64,000 nucleotides of DNA from JAHECW01 sp035464095 (GTDB taxonomy: Bacteria > Acidobacteriota > Thermoanaerobaculia > Thermoanaerobaculales > Sulfomarinibacteraceae): positions 59,906 through 123,905 of the forward strand of contig DATHSO010000150.1 of the NCBI GenBank assembly GCA_035464095.1, in the 5' to 3' direction. A program made the translations under genes and the position numbers. Of this stretch, positions 1 through 8,818 are shown one piece after another. The notes under the pieces were generated by a model. It saw nothing but the letters and a program-made list of their open reading frames with translations. It was not told the DNA's origin and did no database searches. Each line of letters opens with the position of its first letter. The stretch's first letter is position 1.

Positions 1-1
1 G

Positions 2-451
2 GCCGGAGGCGTGATCCTGAGCGGCTCGTCGTCGGGCCCCCAGGGCCTCAAGCCGGACCCGAGGCGTTCGGGGTCGCGGCAGACAGTCTCTCAACCGACC
101 CAGCCACCGACGATTCCGGTCCCTCCGGTGGGCACGGCCACGGCGACGGTGCCCGAGCCTGCCGAAGACGCTGTGGTCCGGATGACGGTCGAGGTGGACG
201 AGGGCGAGGAGTGCTGGATCCACTACCGGGACAGTGAGGGCATGACCGGTCAGCAGCTCCTCACCGGGGGTGAGCGGGTCGCCCTGGACCTCCCGGTCCC
301 GGTGAAGCTGACGGTGGGCAATGCCGGCGCCGTCCGGGTGAGCGTGGACGGCCGGACCTTCGGCGATCTCGGTCTGCCCGGCCAGGTGATCCACACCGAG
401 ATCACCGACGACGGCATTCGTCCTCTGGAGTCGGGTGGGTTCGGGGGCTGA
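2..451 (+). CDS. RodZ-like C-terminal domain protein, 3' part
   Basis: The reading frame is open to the left edge, so the gene begins outside the window. The visible part has a Pro/Thr-rich linker (about residues 25-55) followed by a beta-rich domain of roughly 85 residues with CWIHYRDSEG, a Leu-rich turn and a GNAGAV segment near the end. That pattern fits the DUF4115 domain at the C-terminus of RodZ-type cytoskeletal helix-turn-helix proteins, which lies in the periplasm in that family. The cytoplasmic HTH and transmembrane parts are not visible, so the family call rests on the tail only. The stop overlaps the next start (TGATG), implying translational coupling. Confidence 0.55.
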   Translation, partial: AGGVILSGSSSGPQGLKPDPRRSGSRQTVSQPTQPPTIPVPPVGTATATVPEPAEDAVVRMTVEVDEGEECWIHYRDSEGMTGQQLLTGGERVALDLPVPVKLTVGNAGAVRVSVDGRTFGDLGLPGQVIHTEITDDGIRPLESGGFGG

Positions 452-1527
452 TGAGCCGCTTCGAGACCACCGACGACCTTCTCAACGGGATCCTCGAGGG
501 CAAGGTTCCGCGCCAGGTGCGGCTGTTCGCCGCCCAGGGCCTGCTGCCGATCTCGCGCGAGGACCTGTTGCGCCTCCAGGTGCTGCTCTCCACGGACCCC
601 GACACCGAGCTCGCGAAGGTCGCCGAGGCGTCGGTGGCGGAGGTCGAGGAGGCGACCCTGGTCGACTGGGTCAAGAGCTACACGCACCAGCCGGTGGAGC
701 TCGACCTCCTGGTGAGGCTTCGGGACGAGGACTCGATCTGGGCGGCGGTGGCGACCAGCCCCGAGGTCTCCGACGAGACCCTGCGGGTGCTGGCCAAGAA
801 CGGCGGCAACGTCGTCCAGGACATCATCATCACCAACCAGGTGCGGATCTTCAACTGCCTCGAGATCCTCGAGGACCTGAGGGCCAACCGGCACATCGCC
901 GACACCATCCTGCGCCGGGTTCGAGAGTTCGAGGAGGAGTTCCTCGAGAAGGCACTGGCAGCGGAGGGGGCCCTCGGCGGGACCGACGCACCGAACATCG
1001 AGGAGGCCCTGGCGGCGCTGCGCCTGATCGGGGCCCACATCCCGGCCCTCGACCGCCTTCCCTACCAGCGGCCGCACGAGGATGCGGGCCTGCAGGAAGC
1101 GGTGGGGCTGCTCGGCGGTGGCGACACGGCGTTCAGCCGGCTGCTCAAGATGAACATCAAGGAGAAGGTGATCTGCGCGCTGAAGAGCAGCCGTGAGGAG
1201 CGCGCGATCCTCATCAACTCCCGCAACCGGCTCGTGGTGCGGGCGGTGCTGGCGTGCCCGCGGCTGTCCGACGGCGAGGTCGAGGTCTTCGCCGGCTCGC
1301 GCACCGTCGACACCGAGGTGCTCCGGATCATCAACCGCAACCCGCGCTGGACCAGGCGCTACCAGGTCGCCCTCCAGCTGTGCCTCAACCCGAAGACCCC
1401 GGTGGAGATCTCCATGCGCCTGGTTCCCAGGCTCAACACCCGCGACCTCAAGCGCCTCGCCATCAACCGGAACGTCAACCCGGTGGTGCGGCGGTCGGCC
1501 CAGAACATCGCCCAACGGCGCCGCTGA
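451..1527 (+). CDS. Conserved all-alpha repeat protein, unknown function
   Basis: 358 residues, coupled to the preceding gene by a one-base TGATG overlap. No signal peptide or membrane segment is visible. The sequence is rich in Leu, Glu and Arg, with repeated helical units of about 35 residues in which a branched hydrophobic triplet is followed by a Pro and an acidic helix (for example ACPRLSDGEVEVFA, then LNPKTPVEISMRLV). This resembles HEAT/ARM-type or leucine-rich-variant solenoids. I do not recognise a named family. Its place ahead of a J-domain/TPR protein and a PP2C phosphatase suggests a scaffold or signalling role, which is inference only. Confidence 0.65.
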   Translation: MSRFETTDDLLNGILEGKVPRQVRLFAAQGLLPISREDLLRLQVLLSTDPDTELAKVAEASVAEVEEATLVDWVKSYTHQPVELDLLVRLRDEDSIWAAVATSPEVSDETLRVLAKNGGNVVQDIIITNQVRIFNCLEILEDLRANRHIADTILRRVREFEEEFLEKALAAEGALGGTDAPNIEEALAALRLIGAHIPALDRLPYQRPHEDAGLQEAVGLLGGGDTAFSRLLKMNIKEKVICALKSSREERAILINSRNRLVVRAVLACPRLSDGEVEVFAGSRTVDTEVLRIINRNPRWTRRYQVALQLCLNPKTPVEISMRLVPRLNTRDLKRLAINRNVNPVVRRSAQNIAQRRR

Positions 1528-1656
1528 CGGCTGTCGGGCGGCACACGAACCTCATTGCCAGAGAAGACCTTGCGGTCCGGGCGGCGTTGCTTTGCCGGTG
1601 TGGATATGGTAATCAATTGACTGCAGGCCAACCTGCGGAACCACCGCGAGAAATCG

Positions 1657-2325
1657 ATGGCGAAGTCATACAACCTCTACGAGATCCTCGGGGTCGAGCC
1701 GGATGCGAGCGAGGCGCAGATCCGCACCGCCTTCCGAAAGCTCAGCTTCCAGCACCACCCCGACCGTTTCAGGGGGCCGGAACGGGCCCGGGCCGAGGAG
1801 CGCTTCCAGGGCATCACCGAGGCCTTCAACGTCCTCAGCCGGCCCGAGAGCCGGGCCAAGTACGACAACAACCTGGCCCAGGGCCAGGCAGACAGCGCCG
1901 CCATGGAGCCGGCCGAGATCGCCCGCAGGCTGGCGTCAAGGGGCGCACAGACCCTCCGCGAGGGACGGGTCTCCGACGCGGTGGCGGAGCTCAAGTCCGC
2001 CCTCGACCACGACGAGGCGTGCTCACGAGCGCACTACTTCATGGGCCTCGCCCTGTCACGGATCAGCGATCGCGACAAGGAGGCGCTCCGCCACATGGAG
2101 CGCGCCGCCACCCTCGAGCCGCGCAACGCCGTGATGCTCGCCGAGGCCGCCGTGCTCGCGCTCAAGGTGGGCATGCGGGCCAAGGCGCAGCGCCTGGCCG
2201 ACCAGGCCCTGACCTTCGACCCGACCAACGACAAGGCGGCCAAGGTCCTCCAGACATCGAACGAAGAGGACCCGTCCGCGAGCGGCGAAGGCGGTCTGCT
2301 CGGACGTCTGCGGCGGAGGGGCTGA
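1657..2325 (+). CDS. J-domain protein with C-terminal TPR repeats
   Basis: 222 residues. An N-terminal J-domain (about residues 4-70) carries the Hsp70-stimulating HPD tripeptide in QHHPDRFRG and the typical helix IV ending RAKYDNNL. The Gly/Phe and zinc regions of true DnaJ are absent, so this is a class C J-protein. Residues 85-205 form three TPR-like repeats (AVAELKSALDHD, ALRHMERAATLEP, AQRLADQALTFDP). Such proteins direct DnaK to particular clients. It ends 6 nt before a PP2C phosphatase gene and is probably cotranscribed with it. A non-coding gap of 129 nt precedes it, with no convincing promoter. Confidence 0.85.
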   Translation: MAKSYNLYEILGVEPDASEAQIRTAFRKLSFQHHPDRFRGPERARAEERFQGITEAFNVLSRPESRAKYDNNLAQGQADSAAMEPAEIARRLASRGAQTLREGRVSDAVAELKSALDHDEACSRAHYFMGLALSRISDRDKEALRHMERAATLEPRNAVMLAEAAVLALKVGMRAKAQRLADQALTFDPTNDKAAKVLQTSNEEDPSASGEGGLLGRLRRRG

Positions 2326-2331
2326 GGGATC

Positions 2332-3144
2332 GTGGCCATCAACCCCAACCGCGTCATCGGCTATCGGCTCGAGTCCGCAGGCGCGACCGACGTCGGCCGC
2401 AAGCGCCAGCTCAACGAGGACGTCTTCCTGACCGACGAGTCGCTGGGCCTCTACCTGGTGGCCGACGGCATGGGCGGCCACGCCGCCGGCGAGGTCGCCT
2501 CCCGCCTGGCGGCCGACGAGATCTTCCGCACCCTCGGCGGGCGCGGCGGGAGCGTGGAGGAGACCTGGCCGGAGCACTGGGACCGCGACCGCAGCGTCAC
2601 CGCCAACCTGCTGGTGGACGCGATCCTGTCCGGACACGAGCGGGTCACCAACGCCGTCAACCGCGACGCCAACCTCAAGGGGATGGGCACAACCGTGGTG
2701 GTCGCGGTGCACCCGCCGGCGAGTCGGCACCTGGTGGTGTGCCACGTCGGCGACAGCCGGGCCTACCGCTGGCGCCGCAGCCAGCTCGAGATCCTGACCG
2801 AGGACCACTCCTGGGTCCACGAGCAGGTGGCTGCGGGCTTCCTGTCCGAGGAGGCCGCCCGCAACCACCCCCTCAAGAACGTGGTGACCCAGGCCCTGGG
2901 AGGCAGCGCCGAGCCCAAGGTGGACATCCTCGAGACCGAGATGATGCACGGCGACCTCTACATGCTGTGCTCGGACGGGCTCAACTCGATGCTCACCGAC
3001 GAGGAGATCGCCGACTTCCTCGCCCGGGCGGACAACCTCGACGAGTGCACCGGCCGGCTCATCGACGCCGCCAACGAGCGGGGCGGCAACGACAACGTCA
3101 CCGTCGTCCTGCTCCGGGCCTGCCAGATCACCCCGAAAGCCTGA
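2332..3144 (+). CDS. PP2C-family Ser/Thr protein phosphatase
   Basis: 270 residues from a GTG start 6 nt after the J-domain gene. It has the full set of PPM/PP2C metal-binding motifs: RKRQLNED near the N-terminus, VADGMGGHAAGEVAS, the GDSRAYRW strand, LCSDGLNSML and a terminal GGNDNVTVVLL. It should remove phosphate from Ser/Thr using two Mn or Mg ions and probably opposes Hanks-type kinases such as the one at 40049. There is no membrane segment, so it is a soluble Stp1/PrpC-type enzyme. The enzyme class is near certain; the substrates are unknown. Confidence 0.93.
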   Translation: MAINPNRVIGYRLESAGATDVGRKRQLNEDVFLTDESLGLYLVADGMGGHAAGEVASRLAADEIFRTLGGRGGSVEETWPEHWDRDRSVTANLLVDAILSGHERVTNAVNRDANLKGMGTTVVVAVHPPASRHLVVCHVGDSRAYRWRRSQLEILTEDHSWVHEQVAAGFLSEEAARNHPLKNVVTQALGGSAEPKVDILETEMMHGDLYMLCSDGLNSMLTDEEIADFLARADNLDECTGRLIDAANERGGNDNVTVVLLRACQITPKA

Positions 3145-3294
3145 AGCTCCAGGCCCGACCGCCCAGGCCACCGTCGTCCGAGCCCGGCGATCGAGCGTCC
3201 ACCACCCGGCAGGGCAGGGGAATGGTCGGGCCGGGTCCGAGGTTGCCGCAGTCGAGCAGGCGCCGCCGGAGCGCCGCCAACGAGGTGCACGCCC

Positions 3295-4980
3295 ATGGCC
3301 GACTTCCATCTGCCGCCATCACCGCAGTTCTCCGGCGTGCCCGGGCCGCTGCTGCTCGTCATCCTCGACGGGGTCGGGCTGTATCGCGGAGCCGCCGAGG
3401 GCTACCCGGCCAACGCCTTCGACCTGGCCGCCACGCCGAAGCTCGACCGCCTTCTCGCCGCCGCGCCCGTGCGGCTCGAGCTCAAGGCCCACGGCACCGC
3501 GGTCGGGATGCCGTCGGACGCCGACATGGGCAACTCGGAGGTCGGGCACAACGCCATGGGGGCGGGCCGGATCTTCGCCCAGGGGGCGAAGCTGGTCAGC
3601 GACGCCATCGCGGCGGGCACCATCTTCGCCGGCCCGGTGTGGCGCGAGCTGGTCGAACGGGTGCGCGACGGCGGCGGCACCTTCCACCTGATCGGGCTGG
3701 TCTCGGACGGCAACGTCCACAGCCACATCGACCACCTCGAGGCCCTGATCCGCCGCCTCGCCGGGGAGGGCGTGCCCAGGGTCCGCCTCCACGCCCTCGC
3801 CGACGGCCGGGACGTGGACCCGGTCACCTACCACCTCTACCTGGAGAGGCTGGAAGCCGTGTTCGACGAGCTTCGGGCGGGTGGCTGCGACGTGGCGGTG
3901 GCGTCGGGCGGCGGCCGGATGGCGATCACCATGGACCGTTACAACGCCAACTGGGAGATGGTCCGGGTGGGCTGGCAGACCCACGTTCTCGGGCGCGGCC
4001 GGAGCTTCCGGTCGGCGGCGGAAGCGGTGGCGACCCTGCGCGCCGAGCGCCCAGGGGTCATCGACCAGGACCTTCCCCCGTTCGTGATCGAGGACGGCGG
4101 CGGCCGGCCGCTCGGGGAGATCGTGGACGGCGACTCGGTGGTGTTCTTCAACTTCCGCGGCGACCGCGCGATCGAGATCTCCCGGGCCTTCACCGAGGAC
4201 GACTTCCGATTCTTCGACCGGGAGCGACGCCCGGAGGTGGCCTACGCCGGCATGATGCAGTACGACGGCGACCTCCAGATCCCGCCCCGGTACCTGGTGG
4301 AGCCGCCCGCCATCGCCCGGACCGTCTCGGAGTACCTGGTCCACAACGGCGTCGCCCAGCTGGCCACGGCCGAGACCCAGAAGTACGGGCACGTGACCTA
4401 CTTCTGGAACGGCAACAACTCCGAGAAGTTCGACCCGGCGCTGGAGGACTGGGTCGAGGTGCCGAGCGACGTGATCCCTTTCGAGCAGGCGCCGGAGATG
4501 CAGGCCGACAAGGTGTGCGGGGTGGTGGTGGATGCCCTCGCGAGCGGCCGCTACCGATTCCTGCGGGTCAACTTCGCCAACGGCGACATGGTCGGCCACA
4601 CCGGCGTCCTCGAGGCCGCGGTGACGGCCATGGAGGCGCTGGACCGGTGCGTGGGGCGGCTCGAGGAAGCGGTCGCCGAGGCCGGTGGCACCATGATCGT
4701 CACCGCGGACCACGGCAACCTCGAGATGATGTGGGAGGTGGACCGGGCCACCGGCCACGTCAAGCTCGACGGCGACGGCAAGCCGGTGGTCAAGACCAGC
4801 CACACCCTGTCGCCGGTGCCGTGGCTGCTGGTCGGCGAGCGCGCCGACGAGCTCGTTCCCAACCCCGAGGTGAAGGCACCGGGGCTCGGCAACCTGGCCG
4901 CCACCATCCTCCTGCTCCTCGGCTTCTCCGCCCCGGCCGACTACCTGCCGCCCCTGGTCGTCCCCAAGGCTGCCGGGTGA
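3295..4980 (+). CDS. gpmI: 2,3-bisphosphoglycerate-independent phosphoglycerate mutase
   Basis: 561 residues, slightly longer than the usual ~510. It interconverts 3- and 2-phosphoglycerate in glycolysis with two Mn ions. The metal site LLVILDGVGL near the N-terminus, the phosphoserine motif DADMGNSEVGHNAMGAG, the substrate segment VASGGGRMAITMDRY and the C-terminal metal motifs NGDMVGHTG and TADHGN are all present. The ATG follows GAGGTG with 7-nt spacing. A 150-nt gap with nothing recognisable separates it from the phosphatase gene. A cDPG synthetase homologue, which uses the product of this branch, lies at 35446. Confidence 0.96.
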   Translation: MADFHLPPSPQFSGVPGPLLLVILDGVGLYRGAAEGYPANAFDLAATPKLDRLLAAAPVRLELKAHGTAVGMPSDADMGNSEVGHNAMGAGRIFAQGAKLVSDAIAAGTIFAGPVWRELVERVRDGGGTFHLIGLVSDGNVHSHIDHLEALIRRLAGEGVPRVRLHALADGRDVDPVTYHLYLERLEAVFDELRAGGCDVAVASGGGRMAITMDRYNANWEMVRVGWQTHVLGRGRSFRSAAEAVATLRAERPGVIDQDLPPFVIEDGGGRPLGEIVDGDSVVFFNFRGDRAIEISRAFTEDDFRFFDRERRPEVAYAGMMQYDGDLQIPPRYLVEPPAIARTVSEYLVHNGVAQLATAETQKYGHVTYFWNGNNSEKFDPALEDWVEVPSDVIPFEQAPEMQADKVCGVVVDALASGRYRFLRVNFANGDMVGHTGVLEAAVTAMEALDRCVGRLEEAVAEAGGTMIVTADHGNLEMMWEVDRATGHVKLDGDGKPVVKTSHTLSPVPWLLVGERADELVPNPEVKAPGLGNLAATILLLLGFSAPADYLPPLVVPKAAG

Positions 4981-4987
4981 GCGTAAA

Positions 4988-5017
4988 TTGACCCGTTCTT
5001 CGGCGCTCTGGTAGAGT
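4988..5017 (+). promoter_or_regulatory. Sigma-70 type promoter for accA, leaderless
   Basis: TTGACC, an 18-nt spacer and TAGAGT, then only 6 nt to the accA ATG. The transcription start would fall at the start codon, giving a leaderless mRNA. There is no Shine-Dalgarno sequence between the -10 box and the ATG, which agrees with this. Confidence 0.6.
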
Positions 5018-5023
5018 CCGTCG

Positions 5024-5977
5024 ATGGCTTCCCCGACCCTGCCCTTTCTGGAGCCCATCGAGTCCCTGCGCGCCGAGGTGCGGGAGCTCGAGGCCGCGTC
5101 GGCGGGCTCCAAGCCGAGCGCCGCCCTGGTCAAGAAGCGCCGCGCCCTGGCCGCCGCCATCGACACCGTGTTCTCGTCGCTGACCCCTTACCAACGCTGC
5201 CAGGTGGCCCGACATCCCGACCGTCCGTACACCCTCGACTACATCTCGGCCCTGTTCACCGACTTCACCGAGCTCCACGGCGACCGCCGCTACGCCGACG
5301 ACCCGGCCATTGTGGCGGGCTTCGCGCTCTTCGACGGCGATCCCGTGGCGGTGGTCGGCCACCAGAAAGGCCGGGACACCGGGGGCAAGCTCCACCGGAA
5401 CTTCGGCATGCCGCGGCCCGAGGGCTACCGCAAGGCCCTGCGCATCATGCAGCTCGCGGCCCGCTTCCGGCGACCCGTGATCTCCTTCGTCGACACCCCC
5501 GGCGCCTACCCGGGGATCGACGCCGAGGAGCGCGGCCAGGCCGAGGCGATCGCCAACAACCTCCTCGAGATGGCCCGGCTGCCGGTTCCCGTGATCGTGG
5601 TGGTCACCGGCGAAGGCGGCTCCGGCGGGGCCCTGGGCATCGGGGTCGGGGACCGCATCCTGATGCTCGAGCACGCCGTCTACTCGGTGATCTCGCCCGA
5701 GGGGTGCGCGGCGATTCTCTGGAAGGACCAGGCGCGGGCCGAGGACGCCGCGCGGGCGCTCCGGCTCACCGCCCGCGACCTCAAGGAGCTCGGCGTGATC
5801 GACGAGATCCTGCCCGAGCCCCAGGGCGGCGCCCACATGGACGCTCCGGCCATGGCCAAGACGGTGGTGACGGGGATCCGCCGCCACCTGCGGCAGATCC
5901 GGAAGGTCCGGCCCGACGCCCTCGTCGCCCGCCGCTACAAGAAGTTCCGAAGTATGGGGTTCGTGACCGATCGCTGA
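5024..5977 (+). CDS. accA: Acetyl-CoA carboxylase carboxyltransferase subunit alpha
   Basis: 317 residues, the usual length for AccA. The N-terminal coiled segment (EPIESLRAEVRELE), the RPYTLDYISALFTDFTELHGDR block, VVGHQKGRDT, the oxyanion-hole region SFVDTPGAYPGIDAEERGQ and the glycine-rich GEGGSGGALGIGVGDRILML followed by SVISPEGCAAILWKD are characteristic. It forms the carboxyltransferase with AccD and makes malonyl-CoA for fatty acid synthesis. No accB, accC or accD is nearby. The gene appears to be translated from a leaderless transcript. Confidence 0.96.
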   Translation: MASPTLPFLEPIESLRAEVRELEAASAGSKPSAALVKKRRALAAAIDTVFSSLTPYQRCQVARHPDRPYTLDYISALFTDFTELHGDRRYADDPAIVAGFALFDGDPVAVVGHQKGRDTGGKLHRNFGMPRPEGYRKALRIMQLAARFRRPVISFVDTPGAYPGIDAEERGQAEAIANNLLEMARLPVPVIVVVTGEGGSGGALGIGVGDRILMLEHAVYSVISPEGCAAILWKDQARAEDAARALRLTARDLKELGVIDEILPEPQGGAHMDAPAMAKTVVTGIRRHLRQIRKVRPDALVARRYKKFRSMGFVTDR

Positions 5978-6054
5978 GGGGAGGCCCGCCCCGTGAGTGA
6001 TCTCGTCCCGCCGCCGTCGTCGGCGCCGCGGTATCCGTCGGCCCGAGGTTCGGC

Positions 6055-8007
6055 GTGAGCCGCGCCGGACGGCGCTGGATCCGGCGCCTGACCGGGGTGC
6101 TCATCGTCGCCTTCCTGGCGGTGGTGGCGTTCATCGGCTGGGACCGGACCCGAGGCAACGGCAGGGGGGGGGCGCTGTTGGGCCCCGACGCGGCGGATCT
6201 CGACGTGGCGGAGGTGGCGGTGGGGCTGTACCGGGGCTTCCGCCACACCGAGACGTTGAAGGGCGAGCCCCTGTTCATCCTCGACTCTCTGAAGACCCTG
6301 AGCCTGGCCTCCGGTTGGCAGGAGATCGAGGGGGTGCGGCTCCAGCTTTACCGGGACGGCGAGGAGGGTCCGGTGCTCACCGCCGAGCGGGCCTCGTTCA
6401 ACATCGAGAGCCGGGACGCCCGCCTGGAGGGCGGGATCCACGTGGAGTTTCCCAGCGGCGCCTTCCTCAACACCGAGGCTGGCCACTTCCGAGCCAAGAC
6501 CCAGGTCTTCGACTCGGAGGCGCCGGTGCTGTACGTGGACGGCCCCACCTTCGGCCAGGCGAGGCGGGCGAGCTACGACCTGGCCGAGAACCGGATTCTG
6601 CTCGAGGGCAACGCCGCCTTCAGGGCCGATGACGGCACCCTGCTGACGGCCCCCGAGATGGTCTACCGGCGGGACGAGAACCGGGTCCTGATGGCGGGCG
6701 GAGTGACCCTGACCCGGGGGCCTTCCAAGGTCGTGGCGCCGCGGGCGGTGGTCGAGCTGGCGCCGGACGACGGCCCCCCCAGGGCCATCCAGCTGCTCGA
6801 CGGGGTCAGCGCGACCACGATCGAGGAGGGGGGCGGCGCGCTGGTGACGATGCAGGCCGAGCGGGTCGTCGCCGAGATCGACGCCGGAGGCAACTGGCAG
6901 GTGGACGCCCGGTCCAGCGGGCCGTGGGTGGAGATCCGCTTCCTGGGCGGTCCGGGCTACTACGAGCGGGTCATCCAGACCATGGTCCTGGGGGCCGTGG
7001 TGGGGGAGACCGGACTGCTGAGCCTGCAGGCGGAGCGCGGGATCTGCCTCTTCGAGGTGCCGGAGGAGGGCCCGGCGCGGCGAGGCGAGGCGCAGACCGC
7101 CCGAGCGTGGTTCCGCGACGGGCTCATGACCGACGTCGAGCTCGACGGCGAGGTCGAGCTGGTCGCCGGGCCGCACACGGTCCACGCGGCCCGCGCGCGC
7201 CTCGTCCAGGCCACCGGCCTGGTGATGGTTCAGGGCGACCCCACCGGCGCCACCCGGGTCCGAGTGAGCTCCGAGCGCGGACAGATGACCTGCGACCAGG
7301 CCAACCTCTTCGATCGGGAGGGCCGGGTCGAGGCCCGCGGCCAGGTCAACGGGGAGCTCCACGAAGCACGCCTCTTCGGCTCGGCCGGGGCTCCGGCCGA
7401 CGACGAGCCGGTGCGCTTCGCCGGCAACGTCGTCGAGCTCACCGACGGCGGCGCCACGACGGTCCTGCGCGACAATGCCCGCGTCTGGCAGGGCCAGCGG
7501 CTGCTGCTGGCGGACAGCGTCATCTACCGGCAGGACGCCGAGGCGGTGGCCGCCCGCGGCCACGTCCGTGCCACCTTCCCCGCCGACCAGATGGACCCGG
7601 AGGCCGATGCCGGGCAGGACGTGGTGGTGGTCTCGCGGGCCCTCGACTACGAGGCCGCCCAGCGGCGGGCGGAGTTCCGGGGCTCGGTCCGCTACGCCGA
7701 CCCCAAGCACTCCCTGTCCGCCAACCGGATGACGGTGACCTTCGACGACAACGACGAGATCTCGGACGTCGAGGCCGAGGGCGCGGTGGAGATCAACGAC
7801 CTGGTCGGCGGCCGCCGGCTCACCGGCCAGCACGCCCACCGCGAGCTGGCGACCCAGGTGATCACCGTCACCGGCTCGCCGGCCCAGCTCATCGACGAGC
7901 GGGGCAACGTGGCCTCCGGCGACTCGTTGACCTGGAACCAGGCCGATGGTACGGTCTCCATCGGCGGCGGCAGCGAGCTCATCTACTATCCGGAGGAGAC
8001 ACCCTGA
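6055..8007 (+). CDS. LptC-LptA-like LPS transport fusion protein
   Basis: 650 residues from a GTG preceded by GAGG. A short cytoplasmic Arg-rich N-terminus leads into one membrane helix (about residues 12-28), then a periplasmic LptC-like beta-jellyroll (about 60-200). The remaining 430 residues keep the same OstA/LptA-type repeating strands (for example LPQ-free units such as ADSVIYRQDAEAVAARG and AEFRGSVRYADPKHSLSANR). LptC is normally about 190 residues, so this chain seems to combine the membrane anchor with the periplasmic bridge that carries LPS to the outer membrane. The stop overlaps the start of lptB. Confidence 0.85.
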   Translation: MSRAGRRWIRRLTGVLIVAFLAVVAFIGWDRTRGNGRGGALLGPDAADLDVAEVAVGLYRGFRHTETLKGEPLFILDSLKTLSLASGWQEIEGVRLQLYRDGEEGPVLTAERASFNIESRDARLEGGIHVEFPSGAFLNTEAGHFRAKTQVFDSEAPVLYVDGPTFGQARRASYDLAENRILLEGNAAFRADDGTLLTAPEMVYRRDENRVLMAGGVTLTRGPSKVVAPRAVVELAPDDGPPRAIQLLDGVSATTIEEGGGALVTMQAERVVAEIDAGGNWQVDARSSGPWVEIRFLGGPGYYERVIQTMVLGAVVGETGLLSLQAERGICLFEVPEEGPARRGEAQTARAWFRDGLMTDVELDGEVELVAGPHTVHAARARLVQATGLVMVQGDPTGATRVRVSSERGQMTCDQANLFDREGRVEARGQVNGELHEARLFGSAGAPADDEPVRFAGNVVELTDGGATTVLRDNARVWQGQRLLLADSVIYRQDAEAVAARGHVRATFPADQMDPEADAGQDVVVVSRALDYEAAQRRAEFRGSVRYADPKHSLSANRMTVTFDDNDEISDVEAEGAVEINDLVGGRRLTGQHAHRELATQVITVTGSPAQLIDERGNVASGDSLTWNQADGTVSIGGGSELIYYPEETP

Positions 8008-8738
8008 GCCCGAAAGCGCTGGACCTCGTCGCCCGTGAACTGAGGAAGTCGTACCGCGGTCGCTCCGTGGTCGACGGCATCACGCTCGCCATCGCCCCGG
8101 GCGAGATCGTCGGCCTGCTCGGACCGAACGGGGCCGGCAAGACCACCACCTTCTACATGATGGTCGGGCTCATCGAGCCGGACGGCGGCCGGGTGGTTCT
8201 CGGGGAGCGGGACATCACCTCGGAGCCGATGTTCCGGCGCGCGCGGATGGGGGTCGCCTACCTGGCCCAGGAGCCGAGCGCCTTTCGCCACCTGAGCGTG
8301 GAGGACAACATCTGGCTCCTCCTCGAGGCCCTCGGGGTCGACTCGGGCACCTCCCGTCACCGGATCGGCCGGCTGCTCCAGGATTTCGGCCTCGCGGCCC
8401 TCAAGGACCAGCGGGCCGAGACCCTGTCGGGCGGGGAGCGCCGACGCCTGGAGATCGCCCGCGCCCTCGCCACCGAGCCCACCTTCATTCTCCTCGACGA
8501 GCCCTTCGCCGGCATCGACCCGATCGCGGTGCTCGACCTCCAACGCATCATCGCGCATCTCAAGTCGTTGGGAATAGGTGTTTTAATGACAGACCACAAC
8601 GTCCGCGAGACATTGAAGATCACCGACCGCGCCTATATAATCAAGGACGGCAAGATTTTTGCTACAGGGCACCCTGTCGAGCTGGCCGAGAACGAAGACG
8701 TTCGTAGGATCTACCTGGGTGAAGGATTTCGACTGTGA
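8004..8738 (+). CDS. lptB: LPS export ABC transporter ATP-binding protein LptB
   Basis: 244 residues if translation begins at CTG 8004. Walker A GPNGAGKTT, a Q-loop in YLAQEPSAFR, signature LSGGERRRLEIARAL, Walker B FILLDEPFAGIDP and the switch His in MTDHNVRET are intact. It powers extraction of LPS from the inner membrane with LptF/G. No ATG, GTG or TTG lies in frame between the end of lptC and the Walker A motif. A GGAGGAG at 7991-7998 sits 6 nt before CTG, which overlaps the upstream stop as CTGA. A CTG start is therefore the simplest reading. The last third has unusually AT-rich codons. Confidence 0.93.
   Translation: MSPKALDLVARELRKSYRGRSVVDGITLAIAPGEIVGLLGPNGAGKTTTFYMMVGLIEPDGGRVVLGERDITSEPMFRRARMGVAYLAQEPSAFRHLSVEDNIWLLLEALGVDSGTSRHRIGRLLQDFGLAALKDQRAETLSGGERRRLEIARALATEPTFILLDEPFAGIDPIAVLDLQRIIAHLKSLGIGVLMTDHNVRETLKITDRAYIIKDGKIFATGHPVELAENEDVRRIYLGEGFRL
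8613..8641 (+). promoter_or_regulatory. Internal sigma-70 promoter inside lptB, reading into rpoN
   Basis: TTGAAG, a 17-nt spacer and a perfect TATAAT lie within the lptB coding sequence, in an AT-rich patch of about 120 bp. It points at rpoN, whose ATG is 178 nt downstream. It could give rpoN-hpf-ptsN a supply of transcript independent of the LPS genes. Confidence 0.5.
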
Positions 8739-8818
8739 TCTCGATCGGCCGGCGCCACCCGGCGGCGCGAATGCCGACGGCGGGGCCGCCGGGTCGCGCG
8801 TGAGGTGTTGACGGTTTC

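Noticed and set aside
250..1515. Long minus-strand frame opposite the helical-repeat gene
   Set aside because: It is a GC-rich shadow with His/Arg/Gly-rich composition and no motif; the plus-strand gene is coupled to its neighbour and looks real.
1254..4991. 1245-codon plus-strand frame over the J-domain, phosphatase and gpmI genes
   Set aside because: Pro/Arg/Gly-rich translation in an alternative frame of three well-identified genes.
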